The notes beneath the pieces were generated by a model that made no database searches, was not told the origin of the DNA, and saw only the letters and a list, made by a program, of their open reading frames with translations. The position numbers were made by a program, and so were the translations under genes. A stretch of DNA of 34,956 nt from contig CANJZQ010000020.1 of NCBI GenBank assembly GCA_947479535.1, positions 1-34,956 of the forward strand. The letters are read 5' to 3'. Shown here piece after piece: positions 1 to 8,488 of the stretch (the stretch's first letter is position 1; the number at the start of each line of letters is the position of its first letter). The stretch comes from Oligoflexales bacterium (GTDB taxonomy: Bacteria; Bdellovibrionota_B; Oligoflexia; Oligoflexales; RGVZ01).

Positions 1-1789
1 GTTTGGGATACTCAAGCTTTTCGAGTTCTGCGATCCGTTCTTCGTACTCGATCCCTTCCATTTTCATTTCAGCCATTTTCTCGGTTTTCAACCGGTCCAA
101 CTGGCGGCGCAGGATCAACTCTGGATTTTCGACGATGGCCTCGGCCAGGGTCAGGAGGTCGAGGGCATAGTTTTCGCTGTAGGGGTCAACCAACTTGACG
201 GTATCGATCAGGTAAAGTGCCAGCGCATGATGGATCGAAAAATCTTCTTGCAGATCGAGGTTGATTTGCAGTCCCCGCCGTCTGGTTTCCGGATCTGGAT
301 CGGTAAATCCAATGATTTTCCGTTCGACCAGCGAGCGGAACATTTGAAACGCGACTTTGCGATGCCGCTCTTTTTGATTGGGCGTTTCATGGGACCGGTT
401 GATCAGGGTGCGCATCTCGCGGCAGCCGTCGCCCGGCCGGGAAACGACGTTCAGCAACATGCCATGTGATACCTGGAACTGTGATGTTAAAGGCTCAGGC
501 TCGGCGGCAATCAGTTTGTCGAAAGTTTCCTTGGTCCACATCAGGAACCCTTTTTCAGGGGGGCCTTTCCGGACCATTTTACGCATCTTCTTTGGATCAT
601 GTCCGGCCTTGGCCTCAAGGCGGCGATTTTCAACAACGTGCTCCGGTGCCTGCACGACGACCAGGCCTTCGGTGTCGAACCCCTTGCGTCCAGCGCGACC
701 ACTGATTTGACGGAAATCGCGAACGCTCAACAGGGTGGTCTTTTGACCGTCGTATTTGCATAATTTTGTGAACAGGACGCTGCGAATGGGGACGTTGACG
801 CCAACACCGAGGGTGTCCGTTCCGCAGATGACTTTTAACAAGCCACGCTGGGCCAGGCGTTCGACCATGAGGCGGTATTTCGGCAGAAGGCCCGCATGAT
901 GGATGCCGACGCCATGCTTTATGATGCGCTGGATGTCCTTGCCATATGGGCTTGAAAACCGGATTCCAAACTCATTCAGGGCTGCGGCAATCATTTTCTT
1001 TTCGTCTTTTGTGCAAACCTCGATGCTCATGAGGTTTTGGGCCTGCTCGGCGCATTCGCGTTGGGTGAAATTGACCAGGTAAACAGGCGACTTGCCACGG
1101 GTCATTAGATCTTGAATGGTCTCGTGCAGAGGAATTTCCTGATACTGATGCGTCAACGGGACGGGGCGCTCCAGGGTCTTGATGACGGCGACTTTGCGTC
1201 CATTCAAACGTTGTAATTCGTCTGCAAAAAAAGTCATGTTGCCGAGGGTGGCTGACATCAGCATGAAACGCGTGTGGGGCATCGTGAGCAGGGGAATCTG
1301 CCAGGCGACGCCACGCTCGCGATCCGAGTAGTAGTGAAACTCATCCATGATGACGTCATGAATTCCGGATTTGGCGCCTTCGCGCAGGGCCAGATTGGAA
1401 AGGATTTCAGCGGTGCAGCAAATGATGGGGGCCTGGGCATTGATTGAAGCGTCGCCGGTGATCATACCAACGCGTTCCGGGCCAAAGTCCTGACAGAGGG
1501 CGAGGAATTTTTCGTTCACCAGGGCTTTGATCGGACACGTGTAGTAGGAACGTCGTCCCTGAGCCAGGGATTGAAAGTGCAGGGCGGTGGCGACCAGGGA
1601 TTTTCCGGATCCGGTCGGGGTGTTCAGAATGACGTTGTTTCCATCGTACAGGGCGAGGATGGCTTCTTCTTGGGCGGGATACAGGGACAGGCCTTTTGAC
1701 GACGCATAGGTCAAAAAGCGGTCGAGGATCTCATCCGAGCCTGGTTCAATTCCCGTGGGTATTAATTCGAATAGTGGAAATTGGGTCAT
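1..1789 (-). CDS. DExH-box (Ski2-like) helicase with DUF3516-type C-terminus, partial
   Basis: This is an ATP-dependent superfamily 2 helicase, probably acting on RNA. Reading the minus strand from an ATG at 1789 gives 596 codons that run off the left edge, so the C-terminus is missing. Visible motifs are Walker [10 protein letters not shown] (about residues 56-64), the DExH box DEFH (149-152) followed by [12 protein letters not shown], motif III SATLGNM (about 179), and motif [12 protein letters not shown] (about 359). [17 protein letters not shown] and [13 protein letters not shown] are characteristic of the bacterial DEAD/DEAH helicases that carry a DUF3516 domain, relatives of mycobacterial HelY. 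The region after about residue 380 would be DUF3516. The gene is last of a minus-strand run, 36 bp after the YiiX-like gene. The family assignment is firm; the RNA substrate is inferred from the family. Confidence 0.9.
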   Translation of the reverse strand, partial: MTQFPLFELIPTGIEPGSDEILDRFLTYASSKGLSLYPAQEEAILALYDGNNVILNTPTGSGKSLVATALHFQSLAQGRRSYYTCPIKALVNEKFLALCQDFGPERVGMITGDASINAQAPIICCTAEILSNLALREGAKSGIHDVIMDEFHYYSDRERGVAWQIPLLTMPHTRFMLMSATLGNMTFFADELQRLNGRKVAVIKTLERPVPLTHQYQEIPLHETIQDLMTRGKSPVYLVNFTQRECAEQAQNLMSIEVCTKDEKKMIAAALNEFGIRFSSPYGKDIQRIIKHGVGIHHAGLLPKYRLMVERLAQRGLLKVICGTDTLGVGVNVPIRSVLFTKLCKYDGQKTTLLSVRDFRQISGRAGRKGFDTEGLVVVQAPEHVVENRRLEAKAGHDPKKMRKMVRKGPPEKGFLMWTKETFDKLIAAEPEPLTSQFQVSHGMLLNVVSRPGDGCREMRTLINRSHETPNQKERHRKVAFQMFRSLVERKIIGFTDPDPETRRRGLQINLDLQEDFSIHHALALYLIDTVKLVDPYSENYALDLLTLAEAIVENPELILRRQLDRLKTEKMAEMKMEGIEYEERIAELEKLEYPK

Positions 1790-1825
1790 AGGGTTGGTTC
1801 ACGGCCGGAAGTAAATCATGGTTTT

Positions 1826-2377
1826 TTATTCTTGGATCAGCCGCCGGTAGACAAGTCCCGGTGAGATCCCGGGCAGGCCGTTGAAGCGCAAGTAACTGCG
1901 CGGCCAGAGCTGCGGATCAAACACCATCGGCACTGGGGCAATCCCGAGGGTTTTGGCCACCAGTTCAGAGCAGTAAAGGGCTTGGTTGTTCCAGGAAAAT
2001 CCATGGTCGTAAGGTTGGCCAATAAATCCATCGACCAGATCCAAACGTGGTTTGAACCATTTGGGGACGCTGATGACGTGGGCAATGCGGCCATACTTTT
2101 CCAAGTTTGCCCCAGAGACCCATTCCACGCCGGCAGCGGGGTGGGCGTGCAACCAGCCGCCATCGATTGAAACGGCCATGTGGGCCCAGGGGAAATTTGG
2201 TTCAACGCGGACCAGATTGCCGCGGGCATCACGCACTTCCAAAAAAGCAACTTTGATGGTTTCGGTTCGAGGGTTCGCTCGGGCCGCGGTTGTATAAGTC
2301 ATGCCTGTTAAGGTCATGATCGCGCAGGCAGCCAAGGCAAGCAGCATTGATTCAATTTGAAATCGGGTTATGAACAT
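1826..2377 (-). CDS. Secreted YiiX/YebB-like permuted papain-fold protein
   Basis: The 183-residue protein has an N-terminal signal peptide (basic and hydrophobic segment, likely cleavage after ARA near residue 34). It then has a short domain with the hallmarks of the circularly permuted papain/NlpC-P60 fold of YiiX (peptidase C92-like). A histidine lies early in AHMAVSI (His66) and the cysteine late in YCSELVAKTLG (Cys136), the reverse of the classical papain order. The YCSELV motif is the strongest evidence. Members of the family are thought to act as amidases, thioesterases or peptidases on amide or ester bonds in the envelope; the substrate is unknown here. The ATG at 2377 has no clear Shine-Dalgarno sequence, and a second ATG at 2347 is possible. 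It follows the LpxL-like gene after a 101-bp repeat-bearing gap. Confidence 0.75.
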   Translation of the reverse strand: MFITRFQIESMLLALAACAIMTLTGMTYTTAARANPRTETIKVAFLEVRDARGNLVRVEPNFPWAHMAVSIDGGWLHAHPAAGVEWVSGANLEKYGRIAHVISVPKWFKPRLDLVDGFIGQPYDHGFSWNNQALYCSELVAKTLGIAPVPMVFDPQLWPRSYLRFNGLPGISPGLVYRRLIQE

Positions 2378-2414
2378 CGGGGGGGAACATATCTGCTTGT
2401 TGGTCAGGAGGGAA

Positions 2415-2472
2415 GAGAGGATCCTTCGCTACGCTCAGGATGACGGGGATCAGGCTCAGGGTCAGGATGACG
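2415..2472. repeat. Dispersed intergenic repeat (CTTCGCT-CGCTCAGGATGAC type), copy 1
   Basis: The gap between the LpxL-like and YiiX-like genes contains CCTTCGCTACGCTCAGGATG followed by ACGGGGAT, then a second CAGGATGACGGG. The reverse complement of 2415-2445 matches 10465-10494 before dnaE with about three mismatches in 30 bases. The copy is a single arm here and does not form the long hairpin seen in the second copy. Similar sequences are, from memory, scattered in spacers of many unrelated bacteria; their role is unknown. Confidence 0.7.
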
Positions 2473-2478
2473 GGTGGG

Positions 2479-3327
2479 TTACTTCCAGCGGGCATGCATC
2501 CAGAAATATTGGTCCGGGTGGCGGCGGATGATGGTTTCGACGGCCGCATTAAATTTTACCGAATGGTGAAGGATGTCCGCGGATTCGTCTTCAGTTTTTT
2601 CCAGATGGATCTCCGGCAGGAATTCAATTTCCATCCGCCTTGTGCCGGGAATGCGATGGATCATTGCCGGGACCACCGGCGCGGGACACTTGCGCCAGAT
2701 GGCGGCAAGGCTTGTGTTGGTTTTTGCGGGCACCCCAAAAAACGGCAATTTTGGTTCGCCTGGGCGCGATTGATCCATCACAAATCCGATGAGTTGGTTG
2801 GCAGCCAGGGCCCCGCGGATCGCAGCGTAGGCATCGCCCTTTTTTTGCCGTTTTATGGTCAAGAAGTCATTATATGCCCGAAGGTCCTCGACCCGCCGGT
2901 TCATCGACGGCCCACCAACTTTTTTGACAATGACGTGAGCTGGGGCAACAAAGCGCGTCAGCCCTGATCCGAGGGCCTCCCAATTGCTCAGGTGGGTTGC
3001 GATCGCGTACATCCCCTGGCCACGGCCGAGAATTTCCTGGGCGTATTCAGGATTTTTTACGGTGACATCCTTGCTGATGTTACGGCGGCTCGAAGCGAGG
3101 AACTCAATCATGGTCAAACAAACGTGATAGAGGCTGATTCTGGCGGTCTTTGTTCTGACAACGGAATCCATTTCGGGGAAGGCGATGGCAAGATTTTCGA
3201 CCATCAGGTTGCGGCGCAGGTGCAGCCCATCAAATAAAATGAAGGCGAGTCCACGGGCCAGATACTCCTGACCTTTCTCGCCAAGCGAGGCGCAAAGAAC
3301 ACCGATGGCAGCGAGAAGGTTGTACAT
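2479..3327 (-). CDS. LpxL/HtrB-family lipid A-type acyltransferase
   Basis: This 282-residue protein belongs to the lysophospholipid/lipid A biosynthesis acyltransferase family, which transfers a secondary acyl chain to a lipid A precursor or similar glycolipid at the inner membrane. The catalytic HX4E motif is HLSNWE (His112, Glu117). MDQSRPGEPKLPFFGVPA further on is the typical second block, where the family has D-x-x near G-x-x-x-x-F-x-G-x-x-A, and is followed by PVVPAMIHR. The length suits the family, which is usually about 290-320 residues; the N-terminal hydrophobic segment is short. The ATG at 3327 has a good Shine-Dalgarno sequence (AAGGAA, spacing about 8). It lies 34 bp after the outer-membrane protein gene, so it is probably in the same operon. 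Whether its acceptor is lipid A or another lipid cannot be told. Confidence 0.85.
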   Translation of the reverse strand: MYNLLAAIGVLCASLGEKGQEYLARGLAFILFDGLHLRRNLMVENLAIAFPEMDSVVRTKTARISLYHVCLTMIEFLASSRRNISKDVTVKNPEYAQEILGRGQGMYAIATHLSNWEALGSGLTRFVAPAHVIVKKVGGPSMNRRVEDLRAYNDFLTIKRQKKGDAYAAIRGALAANQLIGFVMDQSRPGEPKLPFFGVPAKTNTSLAAIWRKCPAPVVPAMIHRIPGTRRMEIEFLPEIHLEKTEDESADILHHSVKFNAAVETIIRRHPDQYFWMHARWK

Positions 3328-3361
3328 GGGTTTTTCCTTCCGTGGAGGAAAGACGAAATTT

Positions 3362-4633
3362 TCAGAAATTAACGGTGGAGCCTGCCGTTATGGTCATGAT
3401 GTCGGTCTGGTAATGGCCGGGATTGGCTCCTGCTGCTGATACAGTCCGTGATCCCCACACATTCATCATTCCAACATCAAAATTGCCAAACCGTGTGTCA
3501 GAACTATGGGCCAGAAGCCCGATGGCGTGGCGATCAACGCCATTGGAAAGTCCAAAGCCTGGGCCCATGACGGTTGTACCGCCCGAATTCAAAGTGCCGC
3601 CTTCGCCCCATGGTGAGGGTAAATTGGCTACGGAACCACTAATGGTCAGGGTTGGGATGGCGGCCCACGAAAGGCGAATGCCTGTTTCCGTGATGTCATG
3701 GATGTCCGCGCCAGTGGATTCCGATGCGAGGCCTTCGCGCATGATACCGGAAGCAGCTCCCCACATTCGGTGGTTCATGCTGAATTCGGTGCGGACATCA
3801 CCAACTGGAACGCTCCAGCCGGCAGCCAAGACCGCTGGTTCAAAGGAGACCGCTTCGGGTTTCGACCGGGGAATGCCTCCGGCCATGCTGCGCTCGCCCA
3901 AGTATGTTTTGCGGACGGAACTTGTCAGGGCCGCAGCAACACTTCCGAGTTTTGAATCGGCGCGTATACCGGCGATGCCCCGGGTGAAGTCATTGCTCAT
4001 CTTTTGGTCGAGTATTGCGGTTGCGGAACCGACCACCTGAGCCGATATTGAGCGGGTTTCCATCGAATGGATTATCCCCGATCCGATGTTGATGCCGGGG
4101 GCCACGGACCAGGATGCCGCAAGGGCGGTTTTGATGGTTTGATCGTTGTTCTCGACGTTCAAAGAATGGGTTGCATCACCGATTGGCTGGGGGATGCCGT
4201 CGATGATCAACCCGCCGCTCTTTGCCGGAAAGATGGTCAAGGCAGCGCGCAACCTCGGATCAAAGACCGACCCTGTGATTCCTGCGGTGGCCACGGGGGA
4301 TTTGACTTCGACAAATACCTGATCGAATTGCGGGTGTTCGTAAGCCATGCGGGCGCGAATGAGGCCGGCTTCGAGGTAGGCTTTCTTTTGTGCCCTTTCC
4401 AGACCGAGATTTGCCGGGTTGTAGAGGGCGGCCGGCGCGGATCTGGTGGAAATCGCGGATTCCATCCCGGAGGCCTTGGCCTCAACACCAGCCGGGAACA
4501 TATCCTGTGCCTGGGCAAGGCCTGCTGTCAAAGCGAAGCCCGCCAAAGCGCCCGTCATTGCACCCAGCAATCTATCCGGCAAGGCGATGTTCACAAAAGT
4601 GTTCGTGAATTTAAAACGGCAGTGGGTTTTCAC
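3362..4633 (-). CDS. OmpP1/FadL-like outer-membrane barrel protein
   Basis: No specific gene is recognised. The protein (423 residues from the GTG at 4633) has a signal peptide ending near GLAQAQ and then SAPAALYNPANLGL, which resembles the D-A/S-x-x-x-NPAGL start of OmpP1/FadL/TodX-type barrels. The remainder is alternating polar and aromatic strands. It ends in a phenylalanine (GSTVNF), as expected for a BAM-inserted barrel. Such proteins form outer-membrane channels for hydrophobic compounds, but the sequence does not show the substrate. The frame is open up to a TTG at 4657. I chose GTG 4633 because it forms a four-base GTGA overlap with the stop of the upstream lipoprotein; GTG 4594 is another option. 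No strong Shine-Dalgarno is seen, consistent with translational coupling. Confidence 0.65.
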   Translation of the reverse strand: MKTHCRFKFTNTFVNIALPDRLLGAMTGALAGFALTAGLAQAQDMFPAGVEAKASGMESAISTRSAPAALYNPANLGLERAQKKAYLEAGLIRARMAYEHPQFDQVFVEVKSPVATAGITGSVFDPRLRAALTIFPAKSGGLIIDGIPQPIGDATHSLNVENNDQTIKTALAASWSVAPGINIGSGIIHSMETRSISAQVVGSATAILDQKMSNDFTRGIAGIRADSKLGSVAAALTSSVRKTYLGERSMAGGIPRSKPEAVSFEPAVLAAGWSVPVGDVRTEFSMNHRMWGAASGIMREGLASESTGADIHDITETGIRLSWAAIPTLTISGSVANLPSPWGEGGTLNSGGTTVMGPGFGLSNGVDRHAIGLLAHSSDTRFGNFDVGMMNVWGSRTVSAAGANPGHYQTDIMTITAGSTVNF

Positions 4634-5805
4634 GGTTGCAAGCCCGTTGGACTGCAAAAATTCTCAAAGGCATCGTCCATCAGGTTCATGCAATATTCAG
4701 CATGAACGTCCATCATGATGCCGGTGATTGGGCTTAGGCTGTTGTAGGTGCGAACGAGGGATCCGATCCAGGTGTCATCGCCCGGAAAATTAATGCTTTT
4801 GCGAGTGCGCTTGATGACTTTCACCAAGGACTTTTCGCCGGAATTCATGAAGTATTCTGATTCGCCTTGCATCCGGGTGATCGCATCGACATAGGGTTGT
4901 TCGTTCATGACGCTCTCACGCCCCAGTTTGTCCACGATCACGCGGACAGAATAGTCGGCTTCGGACAGTTGCTGCTTTTTCACCATGTAAGTCATTTTTG
5001 GGTTTGGATTAAAAATGAAGCGGATGATGATCCGGTGGCTCTCGATCGGGGCTTGTTCCAATTCCACCCTGGCGCAGTTCACCTCGCCATCAAAAGTGTC
5101 GACCCAGTAGGGGCCGTAGCTTTTCGCAGCCTTCTTTGCGTCCTTGGCCGGGAAGTTTGGGGCAGGAGCATAGGGGACAATCGTGGCCTCGCCAGTTGCT
5201 TCGTCGCGGTAGCAGAACGTCCTGATTTTACCTGTGTTGGGTGTCCACAACATGGAGCGGATGCAAACCGCAGCCGTCGGGCATGCGCCTTCGATTTCAT
5301 CGTTGCCGACGATGCGCTCCAGGCGCTGGGTGCCGCTTTCGCTTTCGCCGCCGACAAGCACGCCAAGATCAGCGCTTCCCGAGATTCCGTCTTGAAAGAG
5401 TTTGCTGACTCCCGTGGCTTCGTCCCCGTAGGTTTGCCGGCCGTAAAATAAAACGGATTGATTGCCCTCAAAATATTTCCGGAGGTACTTCGAACCCGGC
5501 ATGGACCAGGGATTCAAAAGGTCTCCCGACGAGGTGATGAAGCGAAAAGAGCCCGGATCAACGGCACCTTTAAAAAGGATGGAGGCCACAATGGTGTCGG
5601 GATTTACAGGATCGACCTTTACAGCAGCCGGAGTGCTGCCCGGAATTTCCGCGTCGCCAGGATCCGTGACCGGAGCCGCGTTCACAGGGGGGCGGCCGTA
5701 GTCTTTGGGTTCGTCGTAGTGTGGCCTTCGTTCAACGCGTCCGCAGGCTGCGCCAACGGCAAGCAAGACCGTTAAAATCAGGCAATCAATTGGTTTGAAT
5801 GGCAT
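4630..5805 (-). CDS. Predicted lipoprotein of unknown function (391 aa)
   Basis: The function is not recognised. The N-terminus MPFKPIDCLILTVLLAVGAA followed by Cys-Gly is a lipoprotein signal peptide, with the modified cysteine near residue 21. A low-complexity, proline-rich stretch (about 25-65) then leads into a soluble domain with several cysteines (for example CPTAAVCIRSMLW and FCYRDE), which could form disulfides in the periplasm. The C-terminus carries EYCMNLMDDAFENFC. No catalytic motif is evident. The gene starts at an ATG at 5805, 19 bp after the preceding lipoprotein gene, and its TGA overlaps the GTG of the outer-membrane protein gene. This points to co-expression and perhaps a shared envelope complex; that role is inference from context only. 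Confidence 0.7.
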   Translation of the reverse strand: MPFKPIDCLILTVLLAVGAACGRVERRPHYDEPKDYGRPPVNAAPVTDPGDAEIPGSTPAAVKVDPVNPDTIVASILFKGAVDPGSFRFITSSGDLLNPWSMPGSKYLRKYFEGNQSVLFYGRQTYGDEATGVSKLFQDGISGSADLGVLVGGESESGTQRLERIVGNDEIEGACPTAAVCIRSMLWTPNTGKIRTFCYRDEATGEATIVPYAPAPNFPAKDAKKAAKSYGPYWVDTFDGEVNCARVELEQAPIESHRIIIRFIFNPNPKMTYMVKKQQLSEADYSVRVIVDKLGRESVMNEQPYVDAITRMQGESEYFMNSGEKSLVKVIKRTRKSINFPGDDTWIGSLVRTYNSLSPITGIMMDVHAEYCMNLMDDAFENFCSPTGLQP

Positions 5806-5824
5806 CAGTGGTTGTTCCGGGTTT

Positions 5825-6745
5825 TCAATAGGTGAGCAGGTCCAGCTCCGGTGGAGCCTCGCGGACCAGAGAGTTTGTGTAGCGATTTTCCATTTCCAGG
5901 CGGTCGAGTTTCAGCATTTTGACCAGGGCGATCTGATGTTGCCCCATATCCGGAACCAGTCGCTCTTCAATGGTCAGGAGCTTTTCTCGTCCATCGGGAA
6001 GTTTGGAAACCAGGGTCATATTGCGGCGGGACTTCAGGCCTTCCAGATTGGCGACGGCCTGATTAAAAACGGCGACCAGGTTGGTGTCGATGCGCAGGAT
6101 GTTGACTTCACCAAGAAAGCCAAACTTGGCGAGTCCGTTGACCTCGAAGTTGTAATGAAAGGTGGTGGTGTTTTCGTTTCTCGTGATCCCGTGTCCATCC
6201 GGAGTGATGGTGGCAGCGCCAGGGATTTCAAAGGTTGAACGGAATGCTTTCGGATCCAATGCGACAAGCATGAGCGTTCCGGGATAGGAAAAATTCGCAG
6301 GACCGGCATTAAGGGCATAAGCCGACAGGTATTCGAAATCCGTCGCATACTGATCGGTAACTGGTGTCGACTTGAGCACACGGATGTGTTCGCTGGAAGG
6401 CCCGACACCATTCCAGCCGCAGCCTTCGCGGAGCAAGTTTACCAGTTTGCCTTGGCGGCAAATGGCATCCATGCTCGATGAGAAATCTTTTTTAAGATTT
6501 ACAGGAGTGCGCTCGCAAAACTCTTTGATCGGAGCTGGCAAAGATTTTACGGCGGCCCAGCATTCACCGCTGCCTGCTGGTGCCATCGGCGTCATTGGTG
6601 TCGGGAGTAGAGGTGCTGTGGAGTTATCGCCCGTGTCGATCTTGGTCGAGCCACAGGACGCCATGACCCAAACCGCTCCGCAGGCAGTGAGGCTCACGAA
6701 TAAAGCTGCCAGGTGGCGGCGAATTGTTTTCACAATGCAGCCCAA
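5825..6745 (-). CDS. Predicted lipoprotein of unknown function (306 aa), first of the operon
   Basis: The function is not recognised. A basic n-region (KTIRRH), a hydrophobic core and the lipobox VMASC-G mark a lipoprotein signal peptide. Mature residues form a Pro/Thr-rich linker (PLLPTPMTPMAP) and then a roughly 250-residue domain with paired cysteines (SGECW, FCERT, ICRQG, GCGW). The start is uncertain: the TTG at 6745 sits 4-5 bases after an AAGGGGG sequence, while the GTG at 6733 gives a more usual signal peptide (VKTIRRHLAALF). An ATG two codons upstream is out of frame. It is the first gene of the minus-strand run and lies behind the candidate promoter at 6780-6808. Two lipoproteins and a barrel protein in tandem suggest a joint outer-membrane job, but this is inference. 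Confidence 0.65.
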   Translation of the reverse strand: MGCIVKTIRRHLAALFVSLTACGAVWVMASCGSTKIDTGDNSTAPLLPTPMTPMAPAGSGECWAAVKSLPAPIKEFCERTPVNLKKDFSSSMDAICRQGKLVNLLREGCGWNGVGPSSEHIRVLKSTPVTDQYATDFEYLSAYALNAGPANFSYPGTLMLVALDPKAFRSTFEIPGAATITPDGHGITRNENTTTFHYNFEVNGLAKFGFLGEVNILRIDTNLVAVFNQAVANLEGLKSRRNMTLVSKLPDGREKLLTIEERLVPDMGQHQIALVKMLKLDRLEMENRYTNSLVREAPPELDLLTY

Positions 6746-6779
6746 ACATCCCCCTTGAAAGGTCTATGAGGCTTCGGGG

Positions 6780-6808
6780 TTTATAGTCCTTTGTAGGCAT
6801 TTGGTGAA
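6780..6808 (-). promoter_or_regulatory. Candidate sigma70-like promoter for the minus-strand lipoprotein operon
   Basis: On the minus strand TTCACC (6808-6803) and TATAAA (6785-6780) are separated by exactly 17 bases, giving about four and five matches to the two consensus hexamers. The start of transcription would fall near 6773, some 28 bases before the first start codon. This is pattern matching by eye in a 293-bp divergent spacer. No equally good candidate was found for the plus-strand peptidase gene in the same spacer. Confidence 0.35.
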
Positions 6809-7038
6809 CCTTTTTCCGTCGACGCGTTTGCCACAGATCGAGTGTTCACGTTTCAGGCAGCTTTGGTTCAAACTGTCAATCGATCGGGCAATTCTGTCCC
6901 ATAAGTCTCTCTGATATTTGTGTAACTATCCAAAATCATTACTTTATTCAAGTAAGTTCCCGCCCCGTCCGCCATGCACGAAATTTGCAATGTTTCAGTC
7001 AATTCGTTTCTTGACGTCATCTGCCGGGAGGCTGCTCC

Positions 7039-8448
7039 GTGAAAATCCGCGTCGCAATCCTAGTTCCATTAATGATGTCCGCGTGTTGGAATCAACCGGT
7101 GGCGGTCACAAAAGCCTTCGCCCCAACCCACGACGTCACGGTCCAGATTGCGGCAAATGCCTCGTCCCCAGGGCAGTTGGACGTCCAGCTCGCAACGTCA
7201 AAATACGATGAATTGGGCATGTGCGTCTTTGGCGAAGGCGGCGATTCGGCAATCCAATGCCAGGCAACCTTGCCCGAGTATCTGCCGGCCATTCGTCAGG
7301 GCGGGGAAGGGAAAACAAGGATTTTTGGTTTTACCCAGCCCTTCAGCCCTAGTGCCGCGACGCGCTTCGTCGTGATCGACAGCCTCACCGGCAAGGTCGT
7401 GCGGAAATTTCGCCTGGTCGACCGCAATGGCAACCCGCTCATGGTTGGCCTCGCTGCAATCGATCGCGGCGTCCTGGAGCAAGAGCTAACCCATGTTGCA
7501 TCCGACGAGTTCAACGGGCGCCTCGCGGCGACCAAGGATCACGAAAAGGCTGCGGATTTCATCATTTCAAATCTTGAAAAACTCGGTATCGGGCCAGTCC
7601 CAGGGCACGATTATCGCCAGGCCTTTACCTTGAGCCGGGGACCACTCTCCGGTCGGACCACCCACAACATCGTGGCGATGATCGAAGGCAGCGATCCCGT
7701 GCTAAAAAATGAATACGTCGTCCTCGGGGCCCATTTGGACCATGCCGGGACGATGTCCCTTGGTCACACTTGTTCGTTTGGCGCTGGCAACGACCCCATC
7801 TGCAACGGGGCAGACGACAACGGTTCTGGAACCATCGCCGTGCTCAATACGGCCAAGGCCCTGGCTGCCGTTCGCGGGCAATTGAAGCGCAGCGTCGTCA
7901 TCATGTGGTTTTCCGGTGAAGAAGAAGGCCTTCTTGGTTCGAAGTATTGGGTCAGTGATCCGTGGATTCCCCTTCAAAAAACGGTCTATATGGTCAACGT
8001 TGACATGGTCGGTTACATGGAAAGCAACGGCAAAAAACTCCTTGCCCTTGGCGGTGGAACGTCCGAAGCCGGCCGACGGATTCTGGCGGCGGCCGGGGAG
8101 CGCTATCCCGCGATTAAAGTCAGCATTTCCGACCGGGCCGGAGGCGGCAGCGATCACGTGCCCTTCATGAACAACGGAATCCCCGGGGTCTTTTTTAACA
8201 CCGGAGTCAGCAACAACACAAACTACCACCGGACCTCAGATCATCCCGATCTCATCGATTATGAGGGCATGCATATCGCCACCAAGATTGTTTTTGAGAC
8301 GGTCCTTGAGGTTTCCCGTTCAGCGACAACGAAATCGGGTGGCTATGACGCCGGATTTTCAGGGGGCGATTACCGGCCTTCCCTGGTGTCCCCGGAAGAA
8401 CTCGAACAAACCTGCCATCACTTGATCCAGAACCCTTACCTGCAGTAG
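7039..8448 (+). CDS. M28-family zinc aminopeptidase-like lipoprotein
   Basis: This is a co-catalytic zinc peptidase of family M28, of the aminopeptidase/carboxypeptidase type, probably anchored to an envelope membrane. The signal peptide MKIRVAILVPLMMSAC ends in a lipobox-like MSAC. Residues about 30-145 form a beta-rich N-terminal region of unknown type. The peptidase domain follows, with metal and catalytic motifs in order: GAHLDHAG (His232), GADDNGSG (Asp259-Asp260), SGEEEGLLGS (about 293-296), NVDMVGYM (Asp about 322) and NYHRTSDHPD (His about 397). All five expected ligand positions are present, so it should be active. The start is GTG, with a strong GGGAGG (7026-7031) seven bases upstream. 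It is divergent from the lipoprotein operon. M28 members act on peptides; the exact substrate is unknown. Confidence 0.9.
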   Translation: MKIRVAILVPLMMSACWNQPVAVTKAFAPTHDVTVQIAANASSPGQLDVQLATSKYDELGMCVFGEGGDSAIQCQATLPEYLPAIRQGGEGKTRIFGFTQPFSPSAATRFVVIDSLTGKVVRKFRLVDRNGNPLMVGLAAIDRGVLEQELTHVASDEFNGRLAATKDHEKAADFIISNLEKLGIGPVPGHDYRQAFTLSRGPLSGRTTHNIVAMIEGSDPVLKNEYVVLGAHLDHAGTMSLGHTCSFGAGNDPICNGADDNGSGTIAVLNTAKALAAVRGQLKRSVVIMWFSGEEEGLLGSKYWVSDPWIPLQKTVYMVNVDMVGYMESNGKKLLALGGGTSEAGRRILAAAGERYPAIKVSISDRAGGGSDHVPFMNNGIPGVFFNTGVSNNTNYHRTSDHPDLIDYEGMHIATKIVFETVLEVSRSATTKSGGYDAGFSGGDYRPSLVSPEELEQTCHHLIQNPYLQ

Positions 8449-8454
8449 CTTTCT

Positions 8455-8484
8455 GACTCCCGCTGCATCCGGCGGGCGGGAGTC
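8455..8484 (+). promoter_or_regulatory. Hairpin holding the Shine-Dalgarno sequence of the EI24-like gene
   Basis: GACTCCCGC (8455-8463) pairs perfectly with GCGGGAGTC (8476-8484) across a 12-base loop. The 3' arm contains the GGGAG that serves as ribosome binding site for the ATG at 8489. TTT follows the stem, so it could also act as a weak terminator after the peptidase gene. Either reading is inference from base pairing. Confidence 0.55.
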
Positions 8485-8488
8485 TTTC

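Noticed and set aside
2440-2967. A 175-codon plus-strand frame over the LpxL-like gene
   Set aside because: It is antisense to a gene with clear acyltransferase motifs and starts inside the repeat-bearing spacer.
4067-4705. A 212-codon plus-strand frame over the outer-membrane protein gene
   Set aside because: Antisense to the signal peptide and barrel start; the translation shows no domain and is rich in Gly, Cys and Arg as shadow frames are.
6911-6947. Promoter of the M28 peptidase gene (TTGTGT with ACTTTA-like -10)
   Set aside because: The match to consensus hexamers is poor for every spacing from 17 to 19 bases.
7012-7019. TGACGTCA palindrome upstream of the M28 gene as operator
   Set aside because: Eight bases are too few to support a site and it lies only about 20 bases from the start codon.
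7702-8229. A 175-codon minus-strand frame in the M28 peptidase gene
   Set aside because: It lies over the metal-binding motifs of the real gene.
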